A stretch of 64,000 bases of DNA from Melampsora larici-populina 98AG31 (GCF_000204055.1 NW_006768791.1:831633-895632); one strand, 5' to 3'; counted from the stretch's first letter, positions 22,766 to 34,332 are shown. A program made the numbers and translations. The notes: generated by a model from the sequence alone, not told the origin.

Positions 22766-24393
22766 TGTGGTGATCAATTTATGGGATCAATTAAAAAATT
22801 CACAATTACCAGTTTACCAGTTTATTAGCAGGATTCAGCAGGAAAGAAAATTCGAAATGGAGGTTTTTGATCAATTGAAGCTCTTGTAGGCTTATGTATT
22901 GGTCATTAGGTCAACATTACATCATTTTATTTCACATTATATATTAAGATCATTATAGTTTACTTACAAATTTATTACAAAAAGAAAGAAAGAAAAACAT
23001 AAGAAAAATTCGAAATTATAGGTATAAAGGTTGGAAAATGGTTTTTAGGTTAGTAAAAATAAAGTTATGGGTATTATGAGGTTAGAATATGAAAGAACAA
23101 CATTATATGATACTATGAAAATTTTAATCTTCAAGGTTGATAAGTAGAAACAGAAGTTATTAGGAAGAAAGCACTTTTTCGAAGTTGGTAAACAAGAGGT
23201 ACACGTGTAGTTTGGTTGTGTAATAGTGGTAGTGATGGAATTTAAGGTTGCCAAGAGGATTTTCCGGGATTTTTAAGGCTATAGATGATGATGTAATATT
23301 ACATGAGCAAGAAAGGCTTAGTAGTAGCTGTGAAAAGTGAAGAAAATGGGTGAAATTCGTGGAAAATGGAGGTTTTCAGCTAATTACATATGTCAAATGA
23401 CGTCAGAATAGGTTGGTAGATGGCTCATTCAACGCAGAAGAGTGGATTACATAATGTACAATCTTTAAATCATTAGTAACGGAGGTGTGTGTAAAAAGTT
23501 ATAAGGCAAATAAAGAATTGGTGTGAATCTCGAATTTACAGTCACAAGTCATATGTAACACTAAAAACCTTAACTTCACAACTCAATATCTTACTCATCA
23601 CTCATCAGAAGTAGGTCATGTAGGTGTCAGAAATGATCAGTAACACGTGGACTACAAGATGCACTTTAGTAATCAAAAATTGGAGCACATCTGAAAAAAT
23701 TCGTAATCTCAAAAATTGGTTTTCAGCTAGTTTACAAGGAAAAAATCACCTGTATTCATCATAAGAAGTGCTGTACATCATATTATTGCGTCATTGATCA
23801 CTTTTAGCTGTGAAAATTACATCATTTATTAGTAACAAAACCATTACATTGCGTCATCATAGGGTTTTTAGGGAATTTTGGGCGGATTTGATTGGTTTTG
23901 AGGCTGTTGACCATTGTAAAAGTTCTAGTACATTGTTATATATACTTTGAGAGGGTTTTGGGACTGTTGTTCCCCTTTTTTTTCTTTATCATTTACGCCA
24001 TTATTATTTTGTTTATCATCATAAACTTATTTTAATAGTACCTGTTCACTTAAATACGCCCTTTATTACAGTTATAAAGAGAAATTTACTTTAGTTTTAT
24101 AGTCATAAAGACTTATTGGGAATAATATCAATCAGATATTGCTTATTTTTTTCAGTTATCAATTGGGAATAACACTATAGCAGTGTTGATAGTAATACAA
24201 AGTGTGCTTTTGAAGTTAAAATTACGTGTGAAGTTATATTTCTCTGGTGCCTTATCAGTACTCAATACAACAGAGCTCTTTCTGATTGTGTTGTTTTAGA
24301 AGAGCAGTCCTTAGACAACTTCTACTAGTCATTTTATTAGTAGATTATCCTCTTCCAGCTCTGTATAACCCTTGTTGGGTTATAAGTTCTACA
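22766..24393 (+). repeat. 3' LTR of gypsy-1
   Basis: 1628 bp, TG...CA. It is nearly identical to the 5' LTR and shows the empty site (GGCTTAGTAGTAGCTG) of the MITE that sits in the 5' LTR. ACGT follows as target duplication. Confidence 0.92.
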
Positions 24394-25580
24394 ACGTCCA
24401 AGAACGCGATCCGAGATTGTACGACATAATCCCGATTGATGAAGTCCAAACGATGACAGTCGAAGAATCTACGGTCGAAAAGTCGAAGAAAAAGAAAGAA
24501 GAATCCAATACCGAAGTGGTGATAGGAGCTGAAGTCAATCACACATTACCAAAGTTATCAGATTACTTCGACAAGATCATGATAAACAAAAATAAACACA
24601 TACCAGTTTCTATTTTCAATATGAAATGGCTATTAGCTGATAAAGCTCACATGTCTACTAAGAAAGCCAAAGTCTCAAGCTGCTTATCGGACACAATCCC
24701 ATACATTGGCTTGACGATACCTAGCGAATGGCAATTGAAATGCGCTGAATGGTCTCGTCGTTTCGATATGATGGTAAAGTACCATGAAGAGGTATACGAC
24801 AAACTACCAAATCAAATCAATCATCCTATCGCTCCTCGTTTGATCGCACATAAGGCAATTGTCTTACAAATGCAAATAGAAAACAAGGGAGGTTGGCCAA
24901 TCGCGATGAGATATGATATCGCACAGCGCCAAAATGTATGGGAGCACCGTTTGATAGATGGGAGAATGTCTGATGTCGGATCGAAGAACGAAGCACTTGC
25001 TAGACAAGCAAAAATCGACGCTGAATTTGCGAAAGACAATCGCTACGATGACAATCCTTACGCTATCGGGAATCACTTACAAAATATGAGCCCAATCGAC
25101 GGACAAATTCATCCGGAACACTTATCATGGGACGGTCTTAACATTCCGAATGAAATCCAATTGGAGAATACTTCGACCCATCTAATGTCTGCTACCCCAT
25201 CCTTTTTGTCTAACACATCATTCGGAAACATACCGTCACAAGCTGGCCCTTCGAGAAGTCAACGTGGTGGTAGAGGTCGGGGAGGAGCAAGTAACCCTTA
25301 CAGAGGTGGTCATCAGAATTATCAGCAAACCAACCGTGGTCATTTCAATGGGCATAGACAACAAGACAATCAAAACCGACCTTTTACTCCTTTTAATTCT
25401 TTCAACCATTCCTACCCTACCAACCCAAATCAAGTGACGTACCCTCAAAGCCACAGCCCAAACCCGTTTTATCTTGGTACAGCATTCAATCCTAATCATC
25501 CCCCTCAAAATCAAAACAGACAGGCGACCAATTTTCCTACTTACTCAGTGGTAGACCCCTTCTTGATCGCCAGACCAGCC
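24394..25580 (+). CDS. DIRS-like gag body, part after the gypsy insertion
   Basis: The frame continues from 12595 (N-V-Q-E-R-D). It encodes about 395 aa with charged, helical stretches, then an RGG-rich segment (SQRGGRGRGGASNPYRGG) and an Asn/Gln/Pro-rich tail ending DPFLIARPA, where the second MITE sits. RGG boxes suggest nucleic-acid binding, as expected for a nucleocapsid-like region. No CCHC knuckle is seen. After the MITE the frame resumes at 26208 (IGYGSFAQVPKQL). Confidence 0.7.
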
Positions 25581-25581
25581 A

Positions 25582-26204
25582 CACTGTAAACATCATTCAA
25601 CTTCCCCAATTTGGCAGAGGAAAATGATTAATAGTACAGTTTTTCATAAAAGAATCTAATACTGCACACCTGGGCCATTTCACCCACACTACATATGTGC
25701 AGCAAGCTAAGTCAATAGTTGTCTATCATGTACATACAGGTCTGCTCAGTTTTTTGCCCATCAGAATAAATAAATCACATGTTATACCACATGTAACTTT
25801 TTCGACTTTGAAATTTTTTTCCCAAAAATTCACTACATATAATTCTGTAGCTGCTCAGGCAATATTGTTGAAGCTATGTCTTAGTAACAGAAAGTGTGTT
25901 ACATGCAGTTGAGTTGATGAGATCACACCAAAACATTGAGTCAGTGTATGTAGTCAATCTTTTGGAAGCTTTTTTCAATCTGAAAGAAGTTACAGCATGT
26001 ATTACATATGAATAACTTGTCCTGATGAGCAGATAACTGAGCAGAACTGTATGTACATGATAACCACATATTCCCTGAGCCTGCTACACATATGTAGTGT
26101 GGGTGTTATGGCTCAGGTGTGGAGTGATAGACCATTTTATGACAAATCATACTCCCAATCATTTTTCCCTGCCCACTTGGGGAACCCGAATAATGTCTGC
26201 AGTG
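25582..26204. mobile_element. CACTA-type MITE, copy b (623 bp)
   Basis: Same length and nearly identical sequence to the copy at 13155-13777; I spotted two substitutions. It lies in the gag-like frame of the DIRS-like element between two GCC triplets (with one extra A on the left). Removing the MITE and one GCC restores the reading frame. Confidence 0.88.
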
Positions 26205-26207
26205 GCC

Positions 26208-26320
26208 ATTGGTTATGGTAGCTTCGCGCAAGTCCCAAAACAATTGATGATTGAGAGTGCACAAACTTCTGGGGGTAAAGATACCAGTAACGGGAAAGGC
26301 CCTGCAGCAGGCGGAAGCAA
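26208..26320 (+). CDS. Gag-like C-terminal segment up to intron donor
   Basis: The frame IGYGSFAQVPKQLMIESAQTSG... runs to GGSK and meets GTGAGT at 26321. Splicing to AG at 26667 puts it in phase with RT (N-V-P-V-S-P-T-E). The 347-nt intron carries a poly-A tract near 26338-26349, close to the donor. Confidence 0.6.
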
Positions 26321-26667
26321 GTGAGTAGAATCTTTAAAAAAAAAAAAAATCATATGATCAACTTTGTCAAAATATATGAGTTTCATTTCATGACTTACAT
26401 ATTGTGTAAATATCACATTTATGTAATCTGACTTACTGAAGTTATGTCGCTCTGATCCTGATCCTTGAACATCACATGTCTAATCTGACAATGAATTCTC
26501 CTGGAGAATATTCTGATGTGATTTAGCGTTTATTACTATAATTTCCAATAAACTGTTGTCTATGTTTCTCTATTTCTCTTAATGAATGCAGAAATGAACG
26601 TACTGTCAATATGATAATAGAATTGACCCTTCTTGGTTCTTCCCTTCTTCCTTTGTTACTGTGAAAG

Positions 26668-28553
26668 TGTCCCCGTGAGTCCTACCGAAATACTCGAAAG
26701 GGAGCACACCCAACTTCCCATACCACCATCAACTGAGAAATGGCCGCAGTCAGTAAACTGCGAAATGAAAATAGAAGAGTGGAAGATTCTGTTAGAGGAA
26801 TGTGGGCTTACCGAGAAATGTTCACATGTGTTACGAAGTCTAATTGAAGGTTTCGACCAGGGTATACCCGAGCATTCGATTGGAGACCTAAAGTGGTTCA
26901 CTCCAGACAATCATTCATCAGCCTTAGCAGTGAAGAAAGAAATTATGAACAACTTATATAAGGAGAAAGCTTTAGGACGAATGTTCGGCCCATTTTCCCA
27001 TGAAGAGGTGTACGGGAGGTGGGGTTTCTTCAGATCGAATCCAATGGGTAGTGTGACCAATAACGACGGCTCATTGCGCATGATAAACGACTTATCATAT
27101 CCCAAGAAACCTATGATGTGTGTAAATGAAGAGGAGTCAATCGAAGCTAGGTTAGAATCGTGGACAGGAGAAGAAGATTTGAATTACTCAGATGAATCGG
27201 AAGATATCTTACGTGATTTAGAATATGTAGATGAGCCCGATATGATTTCTTCAGTCAATTCTTTCGTTGATAAACATGATTTTGAGACGTCTTGGGATGA
27301 TTTCTGGAAGGTGGCTGCATACTTTAAAGCAAACACGGGGAAATCGTTGTTATTAGCTATCTATGATTGGAAGAAAGCATATTGCCAAGGGCCAACACAT
27401 AGATCACAGTGGAAATACTTAACTATAAAGACTTCGAGAATCGGATTTGGCTGGATACACGGATAGCCTTTGGTGGTGTCGCTGGCTGTGGTACTTTTGG
27501 TTGGATGGCTGACGCTTGGCGAGATATAATCATGAAGTTATTAAATATTAAATGTATTTTCCGCTGGGTGGATGACAATTTATTTATCAAAGAAGTAGGT
27601 GACGCGCTAGACATGCAAACGGTAATTCAGATTAGTAAGAATCTAGGCGTCCAGTCAAATACGGAGAAATTTAGTGATTGGAACGAAGAACAAAAATACC
27701 TTGGTTTTATTTGGAACGGTAAAGAGAAAACCGTTTGACTACCAGAAGAAAAACTTCTTGAAAGATTGAACCAAGTAGAAGACTTACTTATAACTGATAA
27801 GAAATGGCGAAAAAGAGATATTGAGAAAGTGGTAGGACAACTCAATCACATCACTTACATAGTTCCCAATATGAAATGCTGTATGTGGGATCTTTATTGG
27901 TGGATCAAAACATGGCATAATGAGAGGGCACTGAGGAAAGTCCCTACTGACGCGCTGGAAGACTTAGAAGAATGGCGCCAAACTTTATCAGAGTTCCAGC
28001 CACTTCGCTTTGTGCCGGATACCGAGCCTATTGATTTGAATTGGGCCGGAGACGCCAGCACTAGTTTTGGAATCAGGATCTTGATTGGTGCAAGATGGGC
28101 TCAGTTTGAACTACTCGAAGGCTGGGAATCCCGGGGTTTACCGCCCGATGGCCCAAAACGCAAGATCGTGTGGCTCGAGACCGTGGCGGTTAGGTTGGGG
28201 TTACGCATGGTAGCCAACCTATTCCCGACCGTTGGGAAACGTTTCCTCCTCTATACCGATAACACTACAACGGAAGCTGCGATTTGCAATCGAAAGTCAA
28301 GAGATAAAACTGTCAATAAGGAGTGGAAACATATCCAGAAAGGACTTACTGCATTCCAGTGCGATATAGTCGGAGATCGAGTCGAATCTGGGAATAATCC
28401 AGCGGACGGTCTATCTCGCGGGCATACCACGGGTTGGGACCTTGAACTAGAGGTGCTAATTAATCTTCCTACAGACCTTACACCATTGTTGAGGAGAAGG
28501 ATAAGGAAAAGGAATGGAGAACGAGAAGAAAATACTTCAATTCCTGATGAACA
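26668..28553 (+). pseudogene. DIRS-like reverse transcriptase/RNase H, broken
   Basis: RT signatures in order are LRMINDLSYP, LAIYDWKKAYCQGP (first catalytic Asp), AFGGVAGCGTFGW and RWVDDNLF (catalytic DD), then KYLGFIW. RNase H follows with DWAGDASTSFG, WLETVAVRLGL, LYTDNTT and VESGNNPADGLSRG, the DIRS-type pattern. Two defects: a -1 shift in an A run at 27427-27429 (frame changes from YLTIK to KDFENRIW) and an in-frame TGA at 27736-27738 (KTV-stop-LPEEK). The segment ends at 28553, where a GT donor allows splicing into the recombinase. Confidence 0.85.
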
Positions 28554-28664
28554 GTAATTCGTGAGTAAAAAAAAAAAAAATTCTGACGTACCCATTTCTC
28601 AGATTCCATGATTTCTAACCGGTCTGTTATCATTTTCCCTTACTAACGTTGTGATGACGATTAG
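28554..28664 (+). other. Intron joining RT/RNase H to recombinase
   Basis: GTAATT donor, a poly-A tract near the 5' end, a perfect TACTAAC branch-point motif near 28641, and ACGATTAG acceptor. Splicing gives CA/T and keeps the frame (D-E-H-V-V-T-W-K). Confidence 0.6.
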
Positions 28665-29787
28665 TGTTGTAACTTGGAAGACAGACCCGATCCAAAGAGC
28701 TCTGTTGAGCGGGAGTTGGCGACAAGGAACTCTGGAAAATTATAATTCGGCTGTCTCAAAGTTGATGAAATTCGCGATAGCAAGTGGCAGATCCAGACAA
28801 GAGTTTTCACCTCTGAATAGTGAATTATTATATGAGTTCATCGTATGGGCAGGAAGATTCAATCAGATGTTAGCAGACAACATTGAAACTTATGAAGAAG
28901 TAACGAAAACTCACAAGATAAACGCTGATACACTGACTAAGTACATAACCGGTGTAAGATCATGGCATTTATTTCATCATTTACCTTTTCCAAACGAAAA
29001 CGACAAAACTGTTAAAGTATTATTGAAGGCGGCGAGTGCTGGAGATGCGTCTAAGAAATCAAAAGTCAAGAAGGTTAAGAAACCTATCCTCTTAAGGCAC
29101 CTAGCTGAGCTCGTGAAAGGCTTAACAGATGGGGACCGAAGGAACCAAGTCACTTTGGCAATCGCACTCGTAGCTTTCTGGGGTATGGCCAGATTAGGCG
29201 AATTGGTTTCAGACAATAAGAATAAGAGACAGGTGTTAGTTAACGATGTAGTCCTCGCGGAAGATGATACTCACATGAATATCGCCTTATACGACGCTAA
29301 GACTGCAAAACCCGGTGAACTACAGTGGCTTTGCCTACAACATTGGGAATCCCTCCTAGACCCAGTCCGGCTCTTGTGTATAATGACGGTAGAGAATCAA
29401 GCGGACCATCTCTGTCCTCTATTCTCCTATTTAGATGACAATGGCGTCAGGAAGACTTTAACAAAGACGGAAGCGATGTCAATCTATAAGAGAGTATGGA
29501 ACGAAAATGATCCCAATAATCAGTTAACTGGCCACTCTTTCCGAGTTGGTGGAGCATCTCTCAGATGGAATGACAAACGGCCTTTAGAGGAAATCGTACA
29601 AGTTGGAAGATGGACTTCTAAGGCTTACGAATTATATTTGAGGAGATATACTAGCGATGAAGAAGAAGATACGAAGTTCATATGGAAAGCCATGGAAGAC
29701 CTGTCGAATGCTCCTAAGTCCAGAGTGAAACAAATCGTGTCTAATCCTAAGATAGTTAAAGTAGAAGAGCCAGACGTGCAATTATAA
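28665..29787 (+). CDS. Tyrosine recombinase of DIRS-like element
   Basis: The frame runs unbroken to TAA at 29785-29787; an ATG at 28651 allows independent translation. The N-terminal half is the helical core-binding domain. The catalytic half has the R-HxxR-Y set: Arg in GMARLGELV (about residue 180 from 28651), HSFR in LTGHSFRVGGASLRW (about 295), a Trp in VGRWTSKAYE, and a C-terminal Tyr in YELYLRRY (about 330). The enzyme would integrate a circular cDNA without target duplication. Unlike RT, this part has no stop or shift. Confidence 0.88.
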
Positions 29788-30158
29788 TTGAAGTGATTAT
29801 GTCTACCTGTCGGTTGAGTATGTATAGAACTTCTTCGTCTCCTGAATATTTAGTTCCGTGAGAATAGGTTCGGCTTTGTGTGTTGTAATGGTGAGAGAAG
29901 AACACATGAGTAGGCTACAATTGAGACAGCTGATAGGTGTTAGTAATCGATAGACCAATAGAGATGTCGAGAGCCACGTTAGAGTTGTATTCGTGGGAGA
30001 AGGGGAAAGTTCCATTATCCATACAGAGAACATCCCGAGCAGACTCGTCCCCTGACGGGGTGGTTTCTCCGCGAGCTCCGGACGTCATGTCCCGAGTGAT
30101 GGTAGCAGAGAACCACCCTAGCCAGGAGTCTACGGCCCCAGGGCCACCCCCACACACA

Positions 30159-30185
30159 CTAACTTCCTTAACATAAGGAAGTTAG
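30159..30185. terminator. Perfect 12-bp palindrome, possible 3' end hairpin
   Basis: CTAACTTCCTTA, a three-base ACA loop, and the exact complement. It lies about 370 bases after the recombinase stop. It could mark the terminus of the DIRS-like element or form an RNA hairpin. The stretch 29788-30158 has no gene I can support. Confidence 0.4.
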
Positions 30186-30335
30186 GAATAGACTACAATG
30201 CGCTATTGTGTATTACCTGTATGAGAGTGAAGAAACAAATAATAAAATTACAAATATATAATATATTACACATGATCTGTACAGTATACAGAGAGACTTA
30301 TGGATCCTGCTGCAAGATTGTTACACAAGACATAA

Positions 30336-30921
30336 CACTACAACAAATGACATCTTTACCCAGGGGTATAGAAAAGTAGTGTGGGCATAGAAAACTATTG
30401 GTAGGGTACTTTTCTATACCAATAAAAAATGCTTCTGATACACCTATGTAAGATGTTTGAGATTGAGAAATTGAGCATTCTCTTTGCGCTGACTCAGCTG
30501 TATGTAATGGGACCCAAAGGCAGTGCTACAGTGCGTAGAATCTCAATCTTCTGTTTCTTGATATCTTTATCCCAAAATACAATTCTATGCTGATGAAAGA
30601 GATCCTCAACCATGTTCAGCAATGTATGTGAGTATGTGTGCACAATCTTACACAGATTGACAGACACTTTTCACATACGTACAATATGACTGATGGACCA
30701 TGCTTTCCCATTGGCCAAGACTCAAGAAGGGCTTTGATTCTATATTGCTATTCAGTCCTTGTGGTTATGTGGTTATTTTCAACTGTAGGTATAGAATAGA
30801 ATGGTTTGTCTAGGCATAGAGGATACTATCTCTATGTGTATAGAAAAGTACTTCACCCGTAGTTTTCTATGCCCACACTACTTTTCTATACCCCTGGGTA
30901 AAGATGTCATTTGGTGTAGTG
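30336..30921. mobile_element. CACTA-type MITE, 586 bp
   Basis: Termini CACTACAACAAATGACATC and its near-complement (GATGTCATTTGGTGTAGTG). The inverted repeats extend about 65-70 bases including GGGGTATAGAAAAGTAGTG. Flanked by TAA on both sides, a 3-bp duplication as in CACTA elements. No coding capacity. Confidence 0.88.
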
Positions 30922-31331
30922 TAAGTACACATAGCAAATTTCCAAACTCAAGCAATCAAGCTCCATTGAGATTCAAAACATAGAAATGAATGAAGGAATG
31001 AGAGAGAATGTGGGAAATGAAATGGACCACAGAGTAGCATCTCCATTCATTAGTATTCATGAAATTGTAAAGTCTGAAATTCAATTCAAAGCTTTGATGA
31101 CAGAGAATAAGTAATTTATATCCATTGAGATGCTTGAATAAGTTATAAAATCATTCAATTGACAAGTGAGAAGAGACTGGTCAAATGAAAGCACAATTAA
31201 GAAGATAAGAAATCATGGAGAAGAAGTTTGATGAGAATGGGTTCATGATTATTGATGAATTTGCTGAGAAGTGAAAATCACAATTGAAAGGAGTAGACAA
31301 GCGAGAAGTAAAGTACAAACCCGTTTTCTTA
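30922..31331. other. Intergenic, nothing recognised
   Basis: AT-rich, no coding signal, RNA gene or repeat found. Confidence 0.4.
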
Positions 31332-32075
31332 GAGCCCGTTCAATTAAGCTCTTTTTTGTGAAAAATCGCTTTCGTGAATGTCAAGTAAGTGCTTCCTGTG
31401 AAATGTGTTTGTTTTCTTAAAAACAAGCATTTTGAAAATCAGAAAATGCTTATAAAAAGCGATTTTCTGGAACATTCTGAGAATTCGCTATTAGCGCATT
31501 TTTCCCTTGAGAAATCGCATTTCTCATTTCTGTGATTTCTTTGTGTGACCTTCCTTTTCACAAATTTGGACAAGTCCCCATCCACCGTATGGATTGTCAA
31601 TCTACAGTACAGAACCTCACTTTCCCTCATCTTCGTTGATCTTCACTCATCTTTGTTCATCTTCACTCACCTTTCCTCATCTTCACTCAACTCAACCACA
31701 TCCAACCACTCAACCACTCAACCACTCAATATGCCAGATTTGGATGACAGCAGTGTGTATTTATATGTAGAGGTCAACAAATCAAGAATGAACAATTGAG
31801 AATGATCAAGATGAGGTTGAGAATGATTGAAATAAACAATTGAGAATGATGGAGATGGTCAAAAAGTTGAAAATCGATTTCCAATGGTCAACAAGTTGGA
31901 AATCAATTTTTGATGGTCAACAAACCAAAAGCTTTTCTCTCTTTCTTTTCTCATGTTTCTCTCTTTTTTCACAAAACACAATTTTCAACGCTTTTCAAAA
32001 AAAGACTTTTCTACATGTAGAAAAGCCCTGTCCCTGAATGTGATTTCAAGAAATCACGCTTAAGTGAACGGGCTC
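31332..32075. mobile_element. PIF/Harbinger-like MITE, 744 bp
   Basis: TIRs GAGCCCGTTCAATTAAGC and GCTTAAGTGAACGGGCTC (one mismatch), flanked by TTA on both sides. TTA target and GAGCCCGTT-type ends fit Tourist-like MITEs. The interior is AT-rich with pyrimidine tracts and no gene. Confidence 0.8.
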
Positions 32076-32465
32076 TTAAAAAATCTAACAAATCATCCAT
32101 CAAAAGACTTGACAAGTTAACATCATAAACAAAAAATATCATCAAAAAGAATCGGATTGAATTCTTCATTGTATATGATCAATGTGTACTTTCAATTCTG
32201 TTTGGCCTGCAATTAGACTCATCCAGAAAACACCTTCAGGATGACCGACTTGGATCAAAAGCACTCAAAAGTCTTGCCTCCCTTGCCACAAAGGCTCAAA
32301 GACCACAAACCTCATGTTGGTCGGATTGGATGCTAACAAGTTCATCCAAGCCATGTTGACATCCACAGACCAGTGATTGCTGAGCAGGTTTAAAAAACTT
32401 GTAAAATTCCAAATCTGATAGGTATAAAAGAAATTACATATATATACATACAACCACAGTCTCTC

Positions 32466-33518
32466 CTTTGAATTTCGGGATGACCTTCTTTTCAGTGTTG
32501 AGGAAAAAAAAGAATAACACAAGGAAGTAAAATTTTGAATAGGGCGAAAGATGCGGAAGAAGTAGGCGCTTCAGAAGATCCATTTCTTTCTGCACAGTCA
32601 ATTATGGGAATTTGGGGTAAAAGATGTAAATGGCTGAGAACACCGTATAGACCTGATAACAATGTGCTATTCGTGAGGACCTTCTCCACAACCTCAAGTG
32701 TGCAGACTTGAGTAAAACTAACCTAGAGTTTTTGGAGGAAAAGTTAAAGATGAGAATATAGAAATGAGCAAGGTAAAGCTTCGATGTAAAGCTTGATCTA
32801 ATGGAATTCTCTTTCCAACAGATAAAATAGTATTACTAGCTAACCTGATAACAATGTGCTATTCGTGAGCACCTTCTCCACAACCTCAAGTGTGCAGACT
32901 TGGGTAAAACTAACCTGAAAACACCAACAACACAAGTAGAAAACGTAAATAAACAAGTTAGAGAAAGAGATTGATATGATAACTATATGTGTAAGTACGT
33001 AGAGTTTTCGGAGGAAAAGTTAAAGATGAGAACATAGAAATGAGCAAGGTAAAGCTTTGATGTAAAGCTTGATCTAATGGAATCTAACAGTATCAATCAA
33101 TTAGTGTACTACGATAAGAAAAAGGTAGCGAATGACTTACTCTCTTTCCAACAGATGAGGAAAGGGAGTAAAGGTGACACAAGGATACAATATATATGAG
33201 ACACAGATTCAGCAAAAACATTTGGAATGATGTTTGCTAACATTAGTTGGGAAACTATTGTGAACATATCACTCAACATCAGTAATCACTTATAGCCGAG
33301 ATTCTCAAAACCGCTACACTTCCTAATCCTACATTTCCGCTCAACTACTAAACTGGTGACAGTCTTGATTGTCTTTCAACAAAAGAAGATCCCAAATTTC
33401 CCCTTCTAAAATTCTCAACCTACCACACCAAATGTTTGGGGTAAGGAGTAAGTCCCTCGTGCCTCGGTCATTGCTTGCTATGTATAAACCCCGGCACAAT
33501 GGGACTTAGTTAAGTTGG
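32466..33518 (-). repeat. Dispersed repeat, copy 2, interrupted
   Basis: Read on the minus strand, 33518-33384 matches 10906-11042 and 32626-32466 matches 11041-11190. A segment of about 750 bp (about 32630-33380) separates the two halves. The copies are diverged and one differs by many small changes, so this is an old family. Confidence 0.6.
32652..33085. repeat. Direct duplication of about 190 bp
   Basis: Both units start CCTGATAACAATGTGCTATTC and run through CTTCTCCACAACCTCAAGTG to GCTTGATCTAATGGAAT. The second unit has roughly 85 extra bases in its middle. It lies within the insert of the dispersed repeat. Confidence 0.7.
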
Positions 33519-33524
33519 CCCTAA

Positions 33525-33911
33525 GAGCATCCACAGCCGTGTGGCGTAAACCATGTTGTACGGAAATGTAGGGCAAAAACATCCACAGCCAATGCCCTAA
33601 ATTGTCATGTAGCTAAGGGAATTTCTTCTGTACAAGCCAAAATAGAAGAAATTTGTTCTATTTTGGCCCGCTCCCTAAATTCATCTGTACCTTTCTTCAC
33701 CCATAAACTCCCACTTTGTAGACCACACTCTCAGCAAATCATCTCCCTTGATGATCATGTAACTCATAACTCATCTTGCAAAGTATGCTTCAAGCCATAC
33801 TGTACAGAACCACAGCTATGCATTGGTCAAAATCCATGCCTCAAACGCTTCCCTAAACAATTTGTGTGACCCCCCGTACAATACAAATTTACGGCACAGC
33901 TGTGGATGCTC
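33525..33911. mobile_element. Tourist-like MITE, 387 bp
   Basis: TIRs GAGCATCCACAGCCGTG and CACAGCTGTGGATGCTC with inner CGTAAA/TTTACG blocks. The flanks are TAA and TGA, compatible with a decayed TNA target duplication. No coding capacity. Confidence 0.65.
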
Positions 33912-34044
33912 TGAGGGCCCGGGCCTGTGGCGGGGCTTCTTGCACTCTGTAGGCCAAGCTCAGCTGACCTGGGGCATGTATCACTTGCCTCCAAGAAATC
34001 ATTGGGCAGGCTTGGGTGGTTGGGGCCTGGGCCGGGTCATAGCC

Positions 34045-34309
34045 TGATAAGCATGAATCTCACTGAAAGGAAATGTTAGACTTGAATGGAAAGGTATAAC
34101 ATTACATTGAATCATTCTTACCTGAAAGGAAATGTTAGACTTGAATGGAAAGGTAAAGAAGAGAGAAACCAATCCAAAACAACAAATCAACTAACAGTAT
34201 ATATATGACTAATGACAATACAGTTATAAAGATAATGTTACATAGAATATTATTAGCATAAACTATGATTCAACAACACAACACTATCACATAGATGTCA
34301 ATCATAACA
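34045..34309 (-). repeat. 3' LTR of copia element
   Basis: TG...CA, 265 bp. Identical to 48657-48921 as far as I compared. A run of eight C on the plus strand (G8 on the element strand) directly precedes it as polypurine tract (34310-34317). Confidence 0.9.
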
Positions 34310-34332
34310 CCCCCCCCGTGCTAATAAGCAGA

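Larger units (their letters stand above)
12596..24393 (+). mobile_element. Ty3/gypsy LTR retrotransposon (gypsy-1), apparently intact
   Basis: LTRs at 12596-14852 and 22766-24393 begin TGTGGTGATC and end TTCTACA. The 5' LTR is longer only because it contains a 623-bp MITE plus its 3-bp duplication. The element is flanked by ACGT (or AACGT) on both sides. It contains a primer-binding site, one uninterrupted Gag-Pol frame of 2146 codons, a polypurine tract before the 3' LTR, and an antisense spliced gene. Outside the MITE I spotted only a handful of differences between the LTRs, so insertion is recent. Codon choice is strongly AT-rich compared with the host DIRS-like element. Confidence 0.92.
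11340..30190 (+). mobile_element. DIRS-like tyrosine-recombinase retrotransposon, nested
   Basis: Sequential plus-strand parts encode a gag-like protein, an RT/RNase H of the DIRS type and a tyrosine recombinase, the diagnostic set of DIRS-order elements. The element is split by a Ty3/gypsy insertion (12596-24393) and a MITE (25582-26204). Reading frames resume exactly after each when one target duplication is removed. Ends are approximate: I could not identify the terminal inverted or split direct repeats. A TATA-like TTATATAATA lies at 11501, about 140 bases upstream of the first ATG. A perfect palindrome at 30159-30185 may mark the 3' end. RT has a frameshift and a stop, so this copy is defective. 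Confidence 0.75.
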
